Notes under the pieces: model-generated
Told to the model about the DNA's origin: nothing
What the model saw: the letters and a program-made list of their open reading frames with translations, nothing else
Databases searched by the model: none
Position numbers and translations under genes: made by a program
Source: Evernia prunastri
Lineage: Eukaryota; Ascomycota; Lecanoromycetes; Lecanorales; Parmeliaceae
Reading direction: 5' to 3'
Assembly (NCBI GenBank): GCA_003184365.1
Contig: NKYR01000075.1
Location: 398 to 64,397 of the forward strand
Length of the DNA stretch: 64,000 bases
In this document: positions 1 through 11,555 of the stretch, one piece after another
Numbering within the stretch: position 1 is the first letter of the stretch
How the letters are laid out: each line of letters opens with the position of its first letter

Positions 1-657
1 GGACGACGATGAGATAACCGAGGTCGCTTTCTGGCTGTTCCTGTGTATGAAACGCGTTCTAGGCTCGAGTGGCGAGAATGTGGGGGGGAGGAAGGCGGAG
101 GAGAGGAAGTCGGAGGAGAGGAAGGCGGAGGGGGGCTACTTAGCGGCGAAGATGGACGGATGTCCATTGTTGATGTAGTGAAGCGTGAGGAATAGAGAAC
201 GTGCTACCAGATACCAGACCATTTGTAAATAGACTATCATCGAATATCGAGCTAGCCATATAAGGTTNAGGTCCGGTATTCTGTGGCACTCTGATTCTTC
301 TCGTATGCCTCAAGCAGATTCCTCAATGTCCACCCGTTCTCCTTGATCACCAATTGTATATGATCGAGTTTCTGTTGATCTGAGCGCGGGGGACGACGAT
401 GAGATAACCGAGGTCGCTTTCTGGCTGTTCCTGTGTATGAAACGCGTTCTAGGCTCGAGTGGCGAGAATGTGGGGGGGAGTAAGGCGGAGGAGAGGAAGT
501 CGGAGGAGAGGAAGGCGGAGGGGGGCTACTTAGCAGCGAAGATGGACGGATGTCCATTGTTGATGTAGTGAAGCGTGAGGAATAGAGAACGTGCTACCAG
601 ATACCAGACCATTTGTAAATAGACTATCATCGAATATCGAGCTAGCCATATAAGGTT
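1..657. repeat. Direct duplication (1-267 and 391-657)
   Basis: The segment 1-267 is repeated almost base for base at 391-657. The first copy is cut by a single N at 268. Between the copies lies a short piece that continues a minus-strand Pro/Ser-rich open frame (252-557) holding a basic KRPR stretch and then an amphipathic segment beginning IKENGWTLRNLLEAYEK. That frame has an N and no complete gene around it, so I read it as the N-terminal remnant of a repeat-borne protein of unknown family. The copies also contain purine-rich GGAGGA/GGCGGA runs. Confidence 0.7.
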
Positions 658-1052
658 AGCCTGGCACGTGGGAGGGAGTATGCTACTGTGGTCTCTGGGT
701 AGGAAAGCGGATGTTGGTGGTATTGTTGGAAAGTTGGACATATGCTGGAGCTGGCGCTTATCAGCTATGATATATTTATACAGATCACTGAGTGGAGGAC
801 TCCCGGCATCATGGTAGATGTGATATCATGATGTATTTAGCTGCAATGGTCAATATTACCATAAATTTCGGTATTCTAACTAGCATCAATCGATTTTGGC
901 CGTAGCCTTGGCACATCTTGGCATATCTCGAATAGAATACAAGAAACTGGGGGTTTTTGGTGCAGACCCCCTGCGGGGCCGACTCACAATGCACTAAAAA
1001 ATTAAAGATGGCGCTAAATCGGCCTAAGCAGGGGGTCTAAAGCTATTGGAGA
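649..1052. repeat. Dispersed repeat, copy A, with hairpin-like end
   Basis: This is one of three near-identical segments (also 1761-2163 and 2481-2844). The right end carries nested inverted repeats: AGACCCCCTGC pairs with GCAGGGGGTCT about 60 bp away, and GGCCGA pairs with TCGGCC inside it. A conserved 61-codon minus-strand frame lies within every copy but has no recognisable domain, so I do not call it a gene. The structure would suit a non-autonomous transposable element end; the family is unknown. Confidence 0.65.
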
Positions 1053-1055
1053 CAA

Positions 1056-1364
1056 GCACTCAGCACCTAGTGGTTTCAGGGTCTAGCCCTATGGTCTTGG
1101 CATCAGAGTTTTCTTTCCACCGTGTACATTACCTATTACACTCCTTAGATTCTTCATACATGCCTACTGCGCACCTCGTTTCTCAACNTCTATATCAAAT
1201 ATTTAGTATATATCTTATAAACTGTTGAAAGTGCACTCAGCACCTAGTGGTTTCAGGGTCTAGCCCTATGGTCTTGGCATCAGAGGTTTCTTTCCACCGT
1301 GTACATTACCTATTACACTCCTTAGATTCTTCATACATGCCTACTGCGCACCTCGTTTCTCAAC
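1056..1364. repeat. Tandem direct repeat (1056-1187, 1233-1364)
   Basis: About 132 bp starting GCACTCAGCACCTAGTGG occurs twice with only a single visible difference (AGAGTTTTC versus AGAGGTTTC). The first copy ends at an N at 1188. This pattern fits overlapping contig ends around an assembly gap as well as it fits a true tandem repeat. Confidence 0.6.
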
Positions 1365-1420
1365 ATAATACTTAGTTTTTTTTCTCTTTTTAAATATAGT
1401 TTAATCAAGCATTAAGTAGC

Positions 1421-1759
1421 TGTACGACCCGCGAAGACTTACATTACGGATCAGATCATTTCCCTGTTATGACCGAGTTAGAATGGTCATGGGAGGAGGC
1501 GAAACAGCGTCCTCGCCGCGCTTGGAAGAAGCTAGAGGAAATCTCGACAAGAAGAGAAGTAGAACAAGGAGCCAACGCCTTGTCCTACACACTACGCAGG
1601 CCAGAACTCGCCACTCGCGATGACATTGACGCATATCTAGAAAGGATGTTAAAAGGGTTCCGAGAAATAGTGGACATCACAATCCCATGGAAAAGGCCAC
1701 ATCAGAATGCCAAATCATATTGGACAGCGCGATGTGCTAAGGTCACGCTCAAGGCAAAA
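1421..1759 (+). mobile_element. LINE (Tad-like) endonuclease/linker fragment
   Basis: A plus-strand open frame reads LHYGSDHFPVMTELEW and then a charged helical stretch ending near SYWTARCAKVTLKAK before an N at 1760. The SDH motif (codons 1451-1459) is the conserved C-terminal signature of the AP-endonuclease domain of non-LTR retrotransposons. The following Trp-containing linker is typical of the region between endonuclease and reverse transcriptase. Only about 110 codons are present; the catalytic N-terminal half, the reverse transcriptase and any RNase H are missing, so the copy is dead or an assembly fragment. Confidence 0.65.
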
Positions 1760-1760
1760 N

Positions 1761-2163
1761 TATAAGGTTAGCCTGGCACGTGGGAGGGAGTATGCTACTG
1801 TGGTCTCTGGGTAGGAAAGCGGATGTTGGTGGTATTGTTGGAAAGTTGGACATATGCTGGAGCTGGCGCTTATCAGCTATGATATGTTTATACAGATCAC
1901 TGAGTGGAGGACTCCCGGCATCATGGTAGATGTGATATCATGATGTATTTAGCTGCAATGGTCAATATTACCATAAATTTCGGTATTCTAACTAGCATCA
2001 ATCGATTTTGGCCGTAGCCTTGGCACATCTTGGCATATCTCGAATAGAATACAAGAAACTGGGGGTTTTTGGTGCAGACCCCCTGCGGGGCCGACTCACA
2101 ATGCACTAAAAAATTAAAGATGGCGCTAAATCGGCCTAAGCAGGGGGTCTAAAGCTATTGGAG
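1761..2163. repeat. Dispersed repeat, copy B
   Basis: This is a near-perfect copy of 649-1052, bounded on both sides by single Ns (1760 and 2164). One visible difference is ATATGTTT instead of ATATATTT. It has the same inverted-repeat right end as copy A. Confidence 0.65.
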
Positions 2164-2455
2164 NCAGAGTCGTCAGGGCAATCCCGTCTAGTGGGCTGAA
2201 ATGGAAAAGAGTTGGAATTGGGATACTGTTCTTTGGGACCCCCGGGCTTAGAGGGGTCCCACCCCATACTGAATCTACAATATATCAAAACACCAAGGGT
2301 TTCGGGTCAAAAAGCAGGAAATGGTTCTTTACGAAAGGGGTCCGGCGACCGTAGGGTAGCCTCTTTCAATGGTTCAGAAATTTAGGTAGATTATTTGATA
2401 GATAGCACATCTCGCATAGTCGGCCAATCAGGCAAGACTCCTGGGTAGTATGAAG

Positions 2456-2480
2456 CAATCAATCAATCAATCAATCAATC
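2456..2480. repeat. (AATC)n microsatellite
   Basis: About six tandem AATC units sit directly against the left edge of repeat copy C. Confidence 0.85.
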
Positions 2481-2844
2481 AGTCTCTGGGTAGGAAAGCG
2501 GATGTTGGTGGTATTGTTGGAAAGTTGGACATATGCTGGAGCTGGCGCTTATCAGCTATGATATATTTATACAGATCACTGAGTGGAGGACTCCCGGCAT
2601 CATGGTAGATGTGATATCATGATGTATTTAGCTGCAATGGTCAATATTACCATAAATTTCGGTATTCTAACTAGCATCAATCGATTTTGGCCGTAGCCTT
2701 GGCACATCTTGGCATATCTCGAATAGAATACAAGAAACTGGGGGTTTTTGGTGCAGACCCCCTGCGGGGCCGACTCACAATGCACTAAAAAATTAAAGAT
2801 GGCGCTAAATCGGCCTAAGCAGGGGGTCTAAAGCTATTGGAGAC
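2481..2844. repeat. Dispersed repeat, copy C (5'-shorter)
   Basis: This is a third copy of the element. It starts at GTCTCTGGGTAGG, about 40 bp further in than copies A and B, directly after an AATC microsatellite. The inverted-repeat right end is conserved. Confidence 0.65.
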
Positions 2845-3077
2845 AATCTTGGCAGCAGAAATCTGCCAACGAGGTGATCAGCATCTCGGCCGTAGCCCTA
2901 ACCCTAAATATACCTCGCTCGGCCCGACGTCGCAATTTTGTTTCCCTCTGGCTTCTCCACCAATCTGAGAATTTAAGCCTGCTTAGCATTCGTATTCGAT
3001 TCAGGCCATGCGAGCTGGCAAGATACTGGTCATTCGTTTACCTCACCAGATTAAGTCCTAGCTAACACGCCTTAGAG

Positions 3078-6000
3078 ATGCTCGGGGCTTTGGGGACACT
3101 CGGTGCTTCGAGGCGCGTTGAGTGATCACCCTCAGATCGAGACCCAATGTTTATCTCGAGCATCTCGAGCATACAATACTACACTGCGTCAAAGGGCAGA
3201 AAGCGCAGACTTCTTTCCGTCTCAGCTACAGGATCCCCCTACTGCAGCTATTCTCTCCTCTATCAAACCGCCTCATCCTCCACAAACGCTCACAGAGAAG
3301 ATTATACAACGTCATGCTGTCGGCCTTGAGAAGGGCCAATATGTTAGGGCTGGGAATCTCACCTGCGTATTGTATGAGCCATGACAACTCCTGGCCAATA
3401 GCACTCAAATTCATGTCCATTGGCGCCTCCAAGATCGCGAATCCGGGCCAAGTCGTGATGACTTTGGATCATGATGTGCAAAATGAGTCGGAATCGAATC
3501 TCAAAAAATACAAACAGATAGAAGAGTTCGCAAAAAAGCATGGAGTAGATTTCTATGAACGATATAGAGGGATTGGGCATCAGATAATGGTTGAGTCTGG
3601 TTATGCTTGGCCCGGAAGCCTTGTCGTCGCTTCGGATTCTCATTCAAATATGTATGGCGGAGTCGGGTGCCTGGGTACCCCAATTGTCCGGACCGACACC
3701 GCCTCGATCTGGGCTACCGGTCGAACATGGTGGCAGGTACCCCAGATCGTGCAGGTAAGGTTCACGGGAGTCCTTCCCCTGGGTGTGACTGGAAAGGAGT
3801 ACGTGTATTTAAGCCCGTTTTTCTATCTAAGTCAGCTTTTCGTGTTTCCAGACTCAGTGGTCTCTATTCTTGATATATGCCACAACACTCAGTATCTCTC
3901 CCTCAAGCAAGCATTGTTGACAGCGAAATTCTACAAGTGTAATCGTCGCCCTATGCAGCTTATTCGGCAAGGACGAAGTATTAAATCATGCTATCGAATT
4001 CACAGGATCAGAAGAAACCATGAGAAGCCTCCCAGTGGATGCTCGACTGACTATCGCCAGTACGTTTTGTTTTCTGTCAAAAATCTTCCTCTCCTGATCC
4101 AATTTTGAGTACTAAGATATGTCTTGGAAATATTTAGACATGTCAACAGAGTGGGGAACGTTGTCAGGTCTCTTCCCAATCGATGACGTTCTCCAAAAGT
4201 GGCTGAGGTACAAGGCAACAGAATCAGCGTTATACTCAGACGATGGGCGCTTCTCTCACCAGCGCATTGATGGCCTCTTTTTGAATCTAATCTCCGTGGA
4301 TAAATGTGCTTAGTATGCTAAATATCTCTACGTGGATTTATTAACTCTATCCCTGTATGTCTCCGGTCCTAACTCTGTGAAAATCTCCACACCCGTAGAA
4401 GCATTGGCGGCGCAGAACATCAAGATTGATCGCGCATATCTTATTAGTTGTACGAACGCCCGCGCTTCCGACTTCGCGGCCGCGGCAAAAGTATTCAAGG
4501 ATGCTGTTAAGGAGACTGGAAGGCAAGTGCGCATTGCTAACAGCGTGAAATTTTACATCGCTGCTGCGTCAATACCTGAACAGCTGGCAGCTGAAGAGGC
4601 TGGAGATTGGCAAGCTCTTCTCGATGCCGGAGCAACGCCGTTGCCAAGTGGGTGTGGCCCGTGCATAGGTCTAGGAACGGGCTTGCTTGAACCTGGTGAG
4701 GTTGGTATCAGTGCAGTAATAGTCAGTTCACCTCCAATAAGTCTACTTGATATGTCGATGTTGAGTGCTTACTGTGCGTAGGCAATTTTAAGGGTAGAAT
4801 GGGCTCTACAGAAGCCAAAGCGTATTTGGCTTCACCCGAAGTTGTGGCTGCTTCTGCTCTCTGTGGCAAGATCTCCGGTCCAGGATGGTATCAAAGACCA
4901 GAAGGTTTCTCCGGGGTCACCTTCGGAGAAGGGCATGGGCTCATTGGAGATGGACCTCGGTTGATAACTGCGGAGGAAGCTATGGAGAGGGTCATTGGAC
5001 AATTGGAATCTAAGATTGTTACTGCAGAAAACGACTTCTTGCCAGAGGAGGGTCCTTCAACGACACAGGACGCTCGGGTGCCCATTCTTTCCGGTTTCCC
5101 TGAGAAGGTAGAGGGTGTACGTACTTTCCGAGCTCAGATTTCCTCTTTTGAATCAAATGTTGAGCTCTGAGACACATCTTGCGAGTATTGACTCCCGAGA
5201 CATGATCCAAGGCTCACTACACCGTCTCAAAAGAGCAAGACTAATCCCGAAATTAGGAACTGGTTTTCGCCGATACAGACAATATCAATACAGGTACGTT
5301 CTTCGTAATCGTTATTTTGGTACTACAGCGCTATCGCGTCTTTTGGCGGGAGTCTAATTTTCTTTATTCTGGTTCACGTCTCATCTGGGAGAAGACAAGC
5401 TAAATCTAAGTCTATAAGATGCCATATATCCTGGCAAGTATACCTACCGCGATGACATTACAGTCGAGAAGATGGCCGAAGTCTGCATGGAAAATTTCGA
5501 TCAACATTTCGCAGACATTGCCCGCTCGGGTGATGTACTAATCTCGGGTTTTAATTTCGGATGTGGCAGCTCTCGAGAACAGGCAGCAACAGCTATACTG
5601 GCCAAGAAGATACCGATGGTCGTTGCTGAGAGCTTCGGAAATATCTTCTCACGGAATTCAATAAACAATGGGTTGCTTGGTCTAGAGATTCCAATATTGG
5701 TTCACAGACTGAGAGAAAGGTTCTCGAACAGCTCACCTCAAGTATCTGTGGAGGATGCTTGTGAGCCTACCTTGAATCCGGAGTTGCTAGATTCTCCGCC
5801 TCCTGCACCGCAGACGACAACTGTGCAGGGGGGACAAGCTGCTGACACGACGAACGTAAGCTGCTTCTGAAGTCTTTTGCTACTGATTCGTACCCTACGG
5901 AAGCGACATTTTTTCGCCTCGCGATTCATATTTGATCTAGTAATTCAACGACTGACGAGCTCATTCTAGTGGCTGGCACTTCACATGGGATGTCGCACGG

Positions 6001-6253
6001 TCAACGGTAACAATCCGGGAGGACGATGGGCGAACATGGAGCGAGGGCGTTTCAGCGCTGCCGTAAGTTGGTTCCTAGCCCTTCATACCATTGTCCATAT
6101 CGCATTCAAATTACTCCGGGCTTATCTCACCAAGCAAATGTCCCACATGATAAATCATATTGACTAGTTTCTACAAGTCCCAATGTCCAGGAGATCATCG
6201 CTTGTGGTGGGCTTGAGAAATGGGTCAAAACAGAAATTGACGCAGGTTCCTAG
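3078..6253 (+). pseudogene. Homoaconitase (LYS4-type) pseudogene
   Basis: The sequence follows mitochondrial homoaconitase, the lysine alpha-aminoadipate pathway enzyme that converts homocitrate to homoisocitrate, from LTEKIIQRHAVGL to GGLEKWVKTEI. Cluster cysteines are visible in SCTNARASDF and SGCGPCIG, and the swivel domain in GFNFGCGSSREQAATAI. Introns that restore the frame are 3799-3937, 4060-4137, 5117-5256 and 5294-5418, with another near 6064-6170; one near 4711-4781 also joins but drops about four residues. Breaks are: no ATG in frame with the N-terminus (an ATG at 3078 is out of frame), a +1 shift near 3365 just before CMSHDNSWP, and an in-frame TAG at 4311-4313 where the family has Lys (AAG to TAG). 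The exon ending at 5856 also joins the GWHFTWDV-like exon out of frame. Several independent lesions make sequencing error alone unlikely. Confidence 0.85.
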
Positions 6254-8449
6254 TATCTGTTACTTCCGCCTGGCAAACCACTCCTTTGAGAACACCGGGA
6301 GTCATTCTAACACCTGATATTCGATAAGCTGAGAACCGCTCCGCCGAGGGATGACTTCGAGGCGGAGTTGCGGAAACATTGGCTGAAGCAGATGAAACCT
6401 AGAAAGGACATGATGTCGAGAAAGGACATGATGTCGATGAGTGGACATTGACGGAATATCTGGTGACTGGCATGACAGGGTACCCCAAGGGAAACTCTAG
6501 CTAAAAGTTGAGATGATCTGGCGATCAAGGAAGGAGAGACCTGGAGCGGTATGGTAGGATGGTACTTCTAGTCTGAACCTCGAAGCCATGTTTTGACCAG
6601 AGTTCTCCACGAGCCCCGGACTACTCATTGACTCAAAGCAGTGAGACCGGTTTCATGCGCCACAAAAGTACAGAACGGTTCAACGCAGAGTACAAAGCTG
6701 GATCTTACCCACCTAGACTGGGATATGTCGGGGAACCGAGCGCCGAAATCCTCGACTCACGCATTACCGCTACTATTAGCACCCATCTCGCGATGCCTCC
6801 TCAGCAACAGAAAGACAACTCGGCCCATCACCCTGCCCGCACACTCGTCTCCGCCGCCTCCTCCTTCCACCGACCCACCAATCGACCTCCTTCTGCCAAT
6901 CCATATCTCCAACGTTTCACGTCAGCGACTGCAAACTGCGTCGCGTAGTGCGGCGTACCTGGTTTCGTATTCCTTGGATGTTTGCGTTTCGGTGACGCGC
7001 TGGGGCGCGGAGATGGGATTCGGTCGATTTGGTGCAGGGGTTGAGAGATGGCTGGTTTGGAGAGGAGAGGAGAGGAGAGGGCAGGGGGTTCTGATGGCTA
7101 TGAATGTATGCGTGAATACTTCATGGTGCAGAGCTCATCGGCCATCGACTATCCGGCTTGAGAAAATTCATCCCATTATGTTGAATACAGTGACGGCCTG
7201 AGTCCATATCAGCCCTTTACTCCTGTTGCGTGCTCGATCGTGAAAAACAGCGCGTGGCCAATCCCTTCCTCCGACTATCGGCCCGGGGGCGTAAGCCACG
7301 GATGCCAGCGGCCCATGTTTTCGCAGTGTTGGATCTTGTTCGGAGTTTCGGCATTCCAGCGAGGAATGGCGGACTCTGCGGCTTCGTAGCGGCCAGTCTG
7401 CAATTTCGCCCCCGCTGCAGCCTTCTGTCCAGGGGTTTTCAGGGTCATGGGATGACGATGGAGTTGGGTTAGGGCTCTGGAAGAGATGTTTACGCGGGTT
7501 TGTGTGTTGGATTGGGGCAGGGCAGGGCGGGGCGATTGTGCGATGCGAGGGAGATGGGGGACGCTGGGGGATCGCGAGGAGGAGGGTGGTGACTTGGATT
7601 GGATTGGATTGGAGCTGGACGCTTGCTTGGTAATTCGGGATGTCCAGGCGGTGCATTATTATGTGTAATGAATGGCTAGGGTTCTGGTGAGCTATTCGCC
7701 ATGTAGGGCTCCGCGCTTGGGATGAGCTTGGTTGGCGAAGGGTGATTATAGGGGGTGTTCAACATTGTGTCAAGAGGATATACTACTGTGCATATTTGAG
7801 TCGGAGAGAGAAGTTGAGAGGCTGGGATGATGCGGTGGTAGAGCGGGGTTAGTGGGAGGATCGGTGGGTGCTTTGGGGGATAGATGGCTACGGTTGTGTG
7901 GAAGAGATCGATTGTATTGTCATGGCTTGTATTCGTGAGCATAGCTGGGAGCTAGATACATGATTTGTCGTTGATAGAGCCTTCGGATATGCTTTGTGAA
8001 ATGACCTCATGCTGTTGAGAACTTCTTGCTGCATTTCTCTCTAAATGGCAGTGGACTTGATAATGTTGAGGCTCTCCCTCCTCCTTTTCGTCGCTGTTCT
8101 CAACAGGCGCCAAGCTCCTTCTCTAGTGGGACGAGTCTGCTGTCGATGATCATGTGGAAAAGCGTGGTTGGCTGGTGAGCTTCTGGATCTTTATAAGGTA
8201 GTTCAGATAGCATCACAGAAGTCTTTCTAGAATGGCACAGATTCCAACCTCAACATCAAAAGCAACCAAATTAGTTGTAGCGTTCGGCTTCTCTATCATC
8301 CAGCAAATGAATATCAATATGTTGCGAACGAAAGCCATTGCTCAAGCTCGCCCGCATGTAATGGTACAGGATTGCGGAGCTCGATGCATGCGGATCATGT
8401 CTAGCGCATGGCATCCGTGAGCTCCACGGGGACCAAGCAGCCGAGCAAC
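6254..8449. other. Intergenic; no convincing gene
   Basis: There are short overlapping frames on both strands (for example 6628-6948 and 7168-7656) but no recognisable domain, no splice-consistent extension and much low-complexity G-rich sequence. A direct repeat GAGAAAGGACATGATGTC occurs near 6399-6436. The stretch 7400-7620 is strongly G-rich on the plus strand. Confidence 0.5.
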
Positions 8450-9341
8450 TCAGTCGACTAATATTGGATTTTGGCTGTCATCAACGTAGTAGTTTCGCCT
8501 TTTCTGCCAGAAGTCTATCGGATCGTTGATTGTCCCTTGTACTTTCGATTCGTAAAGCGTTGTGACTGGTCCTTCAAGGAATTGCACATGATATGACCCA
8601 GTAGTCTGCATGGCTTGCGTCAATTTGCATCCAGAAGCAAAAAGGTCAAGGAGTAATCTTCGAAGCCGGAAGAAGTTCCCGCTCCGCCTCCAGAGCGAAT
8701 TGATGTCTGTCTGCGAAGGGAACAACCCTCCGGCCTTTATCTTCTTAATGACGGTGTCCACACATTTGTTCTGCAGTCTGGATATCCCATATCGCTCGCC
8801 GAATGAGTAGACTTCGATTATTGTTCCCCAGGGCAGGTCCTTGTATTTCTCGGACTCCGAGATGATGTTTTCCGAGTAGAGCCAAAAGCTAAAACGTCGA
8901 AATACCTCCGGCTCTTCGTTCTTCATCACAATACACTGAGCAACGACCCCTCCATCATTTATCTCACTCGTTGCAAGTTGCTCATTGAAGGATGACAAAG
9001 TTCGTTGCAGGAGACCACGATGAACACCAAAGCTGACCAGAGATTCGCCAACCTTGAACTCGACAATGGTATCGTATATCGGACTGTAGCGCAAGTGAAT
9101 AGTCAGTCTTTGTTGCAAGCTTTGACAGGGGAAGGACTCACTCTGATAGGATGGCAACCGATTTGGTGACTTTGGAATCAGTGGGAGTAGACGTTTCTGT
9201 CTTGACGCGTTTGCTGGTGTTTGCTTGTGTAGCCTTCGCGTCTGTGCGCTTTCGTTTCCGAGATGTAGGGGCGACGTTAGACTCTGCAGCGGAGGTGGAT
9301 GTAGTAGATGTATGCCTCTGAGCTGGCTGCATTGGCGGCAT
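8450..9341 (-). CDS. BTB/POZ domain protein
   Basis: There are two exons, 9341-9142 and 9083-8450, with a 58-bp intron (9084-9141; donor GTGAGT, acceptor CTACAG). The frame is preserved and gives 277 aa. Residues 1-60 are Ser/Thr-rich and basic (RKRKR, KRVKTE), probably disordered and possibly a nuclear signal. A BTB fold follows, reading DTIVEFKVGESLVSFGVHRG, then SFNEQL, EPEVFRRFSFWLYSENI and a leucine-rich C-terminal part. The pattern of a V.F.V..S..F.VH..L start and a P..F..F..WLY element is typical of the many fungal BTB proteins whose partners are unknown; some BTB proteins act as Cullin-3 adaptors. No kelch or zinc-finger domain is attached. A specific role cannot be assigned. Confidence 0.75.
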
Positions 9342-10176
9342 GATTCCAGTCTGAGGCTATTCGCAGTCAGATCGAGTTACAGAAGCTGTGTGGTGAGGTG
9401 AGGGTACCTCGTGAAATTGAGTTCCACGCGTGTTCCAATTGACCAGACCGTGAGAGGGACGCTCGATGTATTGGTGAAGTTTGGTGTGATGCTTTTGCGG
9501 AGTTGAGAGACCGAAGAGATCAGAGATGACTTTCAGAGATGTGACAGAGCAAGCGAAAGTTCTGCTGTGAGTTGAAACTCTTGATTGTGAAGAAGAGATG
9601 TAGAAGAACTTGTTGCAGAAATTGATTTCTTGAGTAGTTAAGCGTTTGTGGAGACGTTGGACAAGTCAATCGGCTTCCAGTATCGTTGGAAGTGAAAGGT
9701 AAAGTAGGATTTGAGACGAGGACGACGTGGGATGATTTGTGCAAAGAGTTGGAAAGCTCATGGCCTTGGCAATAGATTACGTCTCGCAGCCTTTGATTAT
9801 TCACTTTCTGCGGAATATCCGATGTGCGCGTGGAGATCGTTTGAATGCAGTTATGCAGATGAAAGAACGAAGGGTCAGAAGGTACGCTTTGAGAGTGTGG
9901 AGTAAGAGAAGTTGTTGATGGGAATTGAGTGAAGTTGAGCGCTAGTAGGCATCGTAAGATCTTACCTGGATCCGAGATGCCATTTAGAATCATAGGGAGA
10001 TGACGCAGGTGTAGCGCAGGTTGTACGTAGCACCACGGTGAGAAGTCTGAGTCATGACAATCTGTGAAACAGGCACATTGGTTCATCCATGGAGAGAAAT
10101 TTCGTGGCCTAGGCGGTTTACTTTACAGCTGCTTGTATCTGGACTTTTGCAAGCTATTCATTCTCCCTCGAGAGGT
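9342..10176. other. Intergenic region between BTB and GPD genes
   Basis: This is the probable promoter and 5' UTR of the minus-strand BTB gene plus the 3' end of the GPD gene. A 188-codon minus-strand frame (9520-10086) has no domain and lies in the leader region, so I do not call it coding. Confidence 0.5.
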
Positions 10177-11555
10177 CTAAAATAGGTTGGGCTTCGCGAT
10201 CAGATCAGGCAGGTCTTCTACTTTGGCTTCGCCCTGCAGGATAACTACAACATGATATTAGCAACTATTCTGTTCAAACCCTCGACCGCACTGGACTTAC
10301 GATATGTGCTAGTGAGCAATGGGAATTCACCCTCCTTTCCTCTTGCCTTGAGAAATCCATACACATCTTTCGCCGTACTCGTTCCTTGCAACATTTGCCC
10401 ATTCAACTCCTCCTTCTCCACCTCGGCAATACTCATGTGTCTTTGAACACTCATCTTCGCACATCTGAAGTTTCTTCCCCCAGAACAACTCGTAATCAAA
10501 TCGGCTACACCTGCACTCTCTTCTGTGAATGTGGCGGTGCGGACCGAGTTCTCGAAGAACATCTTTCCGAATTTGCGCATTTCAAGAAGGCCCACACGCA
10601 TGATGGCGGCTTTAGCGTTATCGCCCCATTCAAGACCGGCGACGAAGCCGGCGGCAAGGGCCACAATGTTCTTGAGGGCACCACCGAGAGAGACACCTGC
10701 TACGTCGGAGACGACATGAACGTGGAAGTAAGGTCGATGGAAGAGTGTATGCATCAGCTCGTGGTCTAGCGGTGGGAGGTCCGCCGGCTGGGCTGTCAAC
10801 CGGACCTTAGATGTCAGTCCCTTGGTATCTTTATGCTCCGTGATCTGCGTGAGGTCCAACTCAGAGGCTTGGGGTGTTCTTCCCTCCTTAGGGGTAGGAT
10901 TTCGAGAGTCCATTGGCGGGGGATCGTATGCAATGGTGGTCTCGCAGAACTTCTCCTGAGCCACCTCGTTGGCAATGTTCGCACCTGACAGTGCACCCAC
11001 GTATATCCCTAGCTTTTCACCAATTAACTCCGAGAACAAGCTTATGTCTTCTTCGGACACCTCGACACCTTTTATGCAAGATATTCCGCGAGCGTAGGGC
11101 AGGATGGATCCCTTCATCTGGTCGCAGAGACCGCTGATGAATTGGTGGGGGAGGTTGAAGACGAGGATGGTAGAGTCTTTGACGGATTCTTGTAGTGAAG
11201 GGTTGGCGATAATGTTCGAGGGGAGAGAAATATCGGGCAGGTATTTGACGTTCTCATGGAAGTGATTGATCAGCCTCGTGAGCTTGTGCTTCTCCGTCGA
11301 GAACTTCGAAGATGCCTCGTAGTGTTTTGAGCCCTTGGGGATTTGGTATTCCTCCTCGAACACCCACATTTGCACATCTTTCTGGAATATGTCAGGGTGC
11401 GCTGCTGTGTTCTCTGCCACTATCTTGGCTATGGCCGAACCCCTCCATGAGGTATTAGCTTCGCCGTAGACGACGAACGGGCAGAAGAGTCACCAATTGC
11501 CTGACCCCACCACGGTCACTTTGTGCTTCTGCTCACGAGAGCCTAAGGTAGCCAT
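10177..11555 (-). CDS. gpdA: Glycerol-3-phosphate dehydrogenase (NAD+)
   Basis: The enzyme reduces dihydroxyacetone phosphate to glycerol-3-phosphate with NADH, feeding glycerol (osmolyte) and phospholipid synthesis in the cytosol. Three exons (11555-11494, 11442-10301, 10244-10177) sum to 423 aa in frame; introns are 51 and 56 bp. Exon 1 encodes MATLGSREQKHKVTVVGSGN, and the split Trp codon continues to GSAIAKIVAEN, completing the Rossmann motif GxGNWG. Further family signatures are DVAGVSLGGALKNIVALAAG with the catalytic Lys, and LITSCSGGRNFRCAK. The segment of about 50 residues after TTIAYDPPPMDSR is the insertion seen in filamentous-fungal members. The short last exon ends in KPNLF. The gene looks intact. 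The symbol is by analogy with Aspergillus gpd/gfd genes and should be treated as provisional. Confidence 0.92.

Noticed and set aside
809..994. Conserved 61-codon minus-strand frame found in all three repeat copies
   Set aside because: It is conserved because the DNA repeat is. It has no domain and no other coding sign, and no copies differ by synonymous changes.
2893..2908. CCCTAACCCTAA, resembling fungal telomere repeats, near the left-edge repeats
   Set aside because: Only two units are present and they are internal. That is too short to call an interstitial or true telomere.
9520..10086. 188-codon minus-strand frame upstream of the BTB gene
   Set aside because: No recognised domain, low-complexity Ser/Pro/His content, and a position in the leader region.
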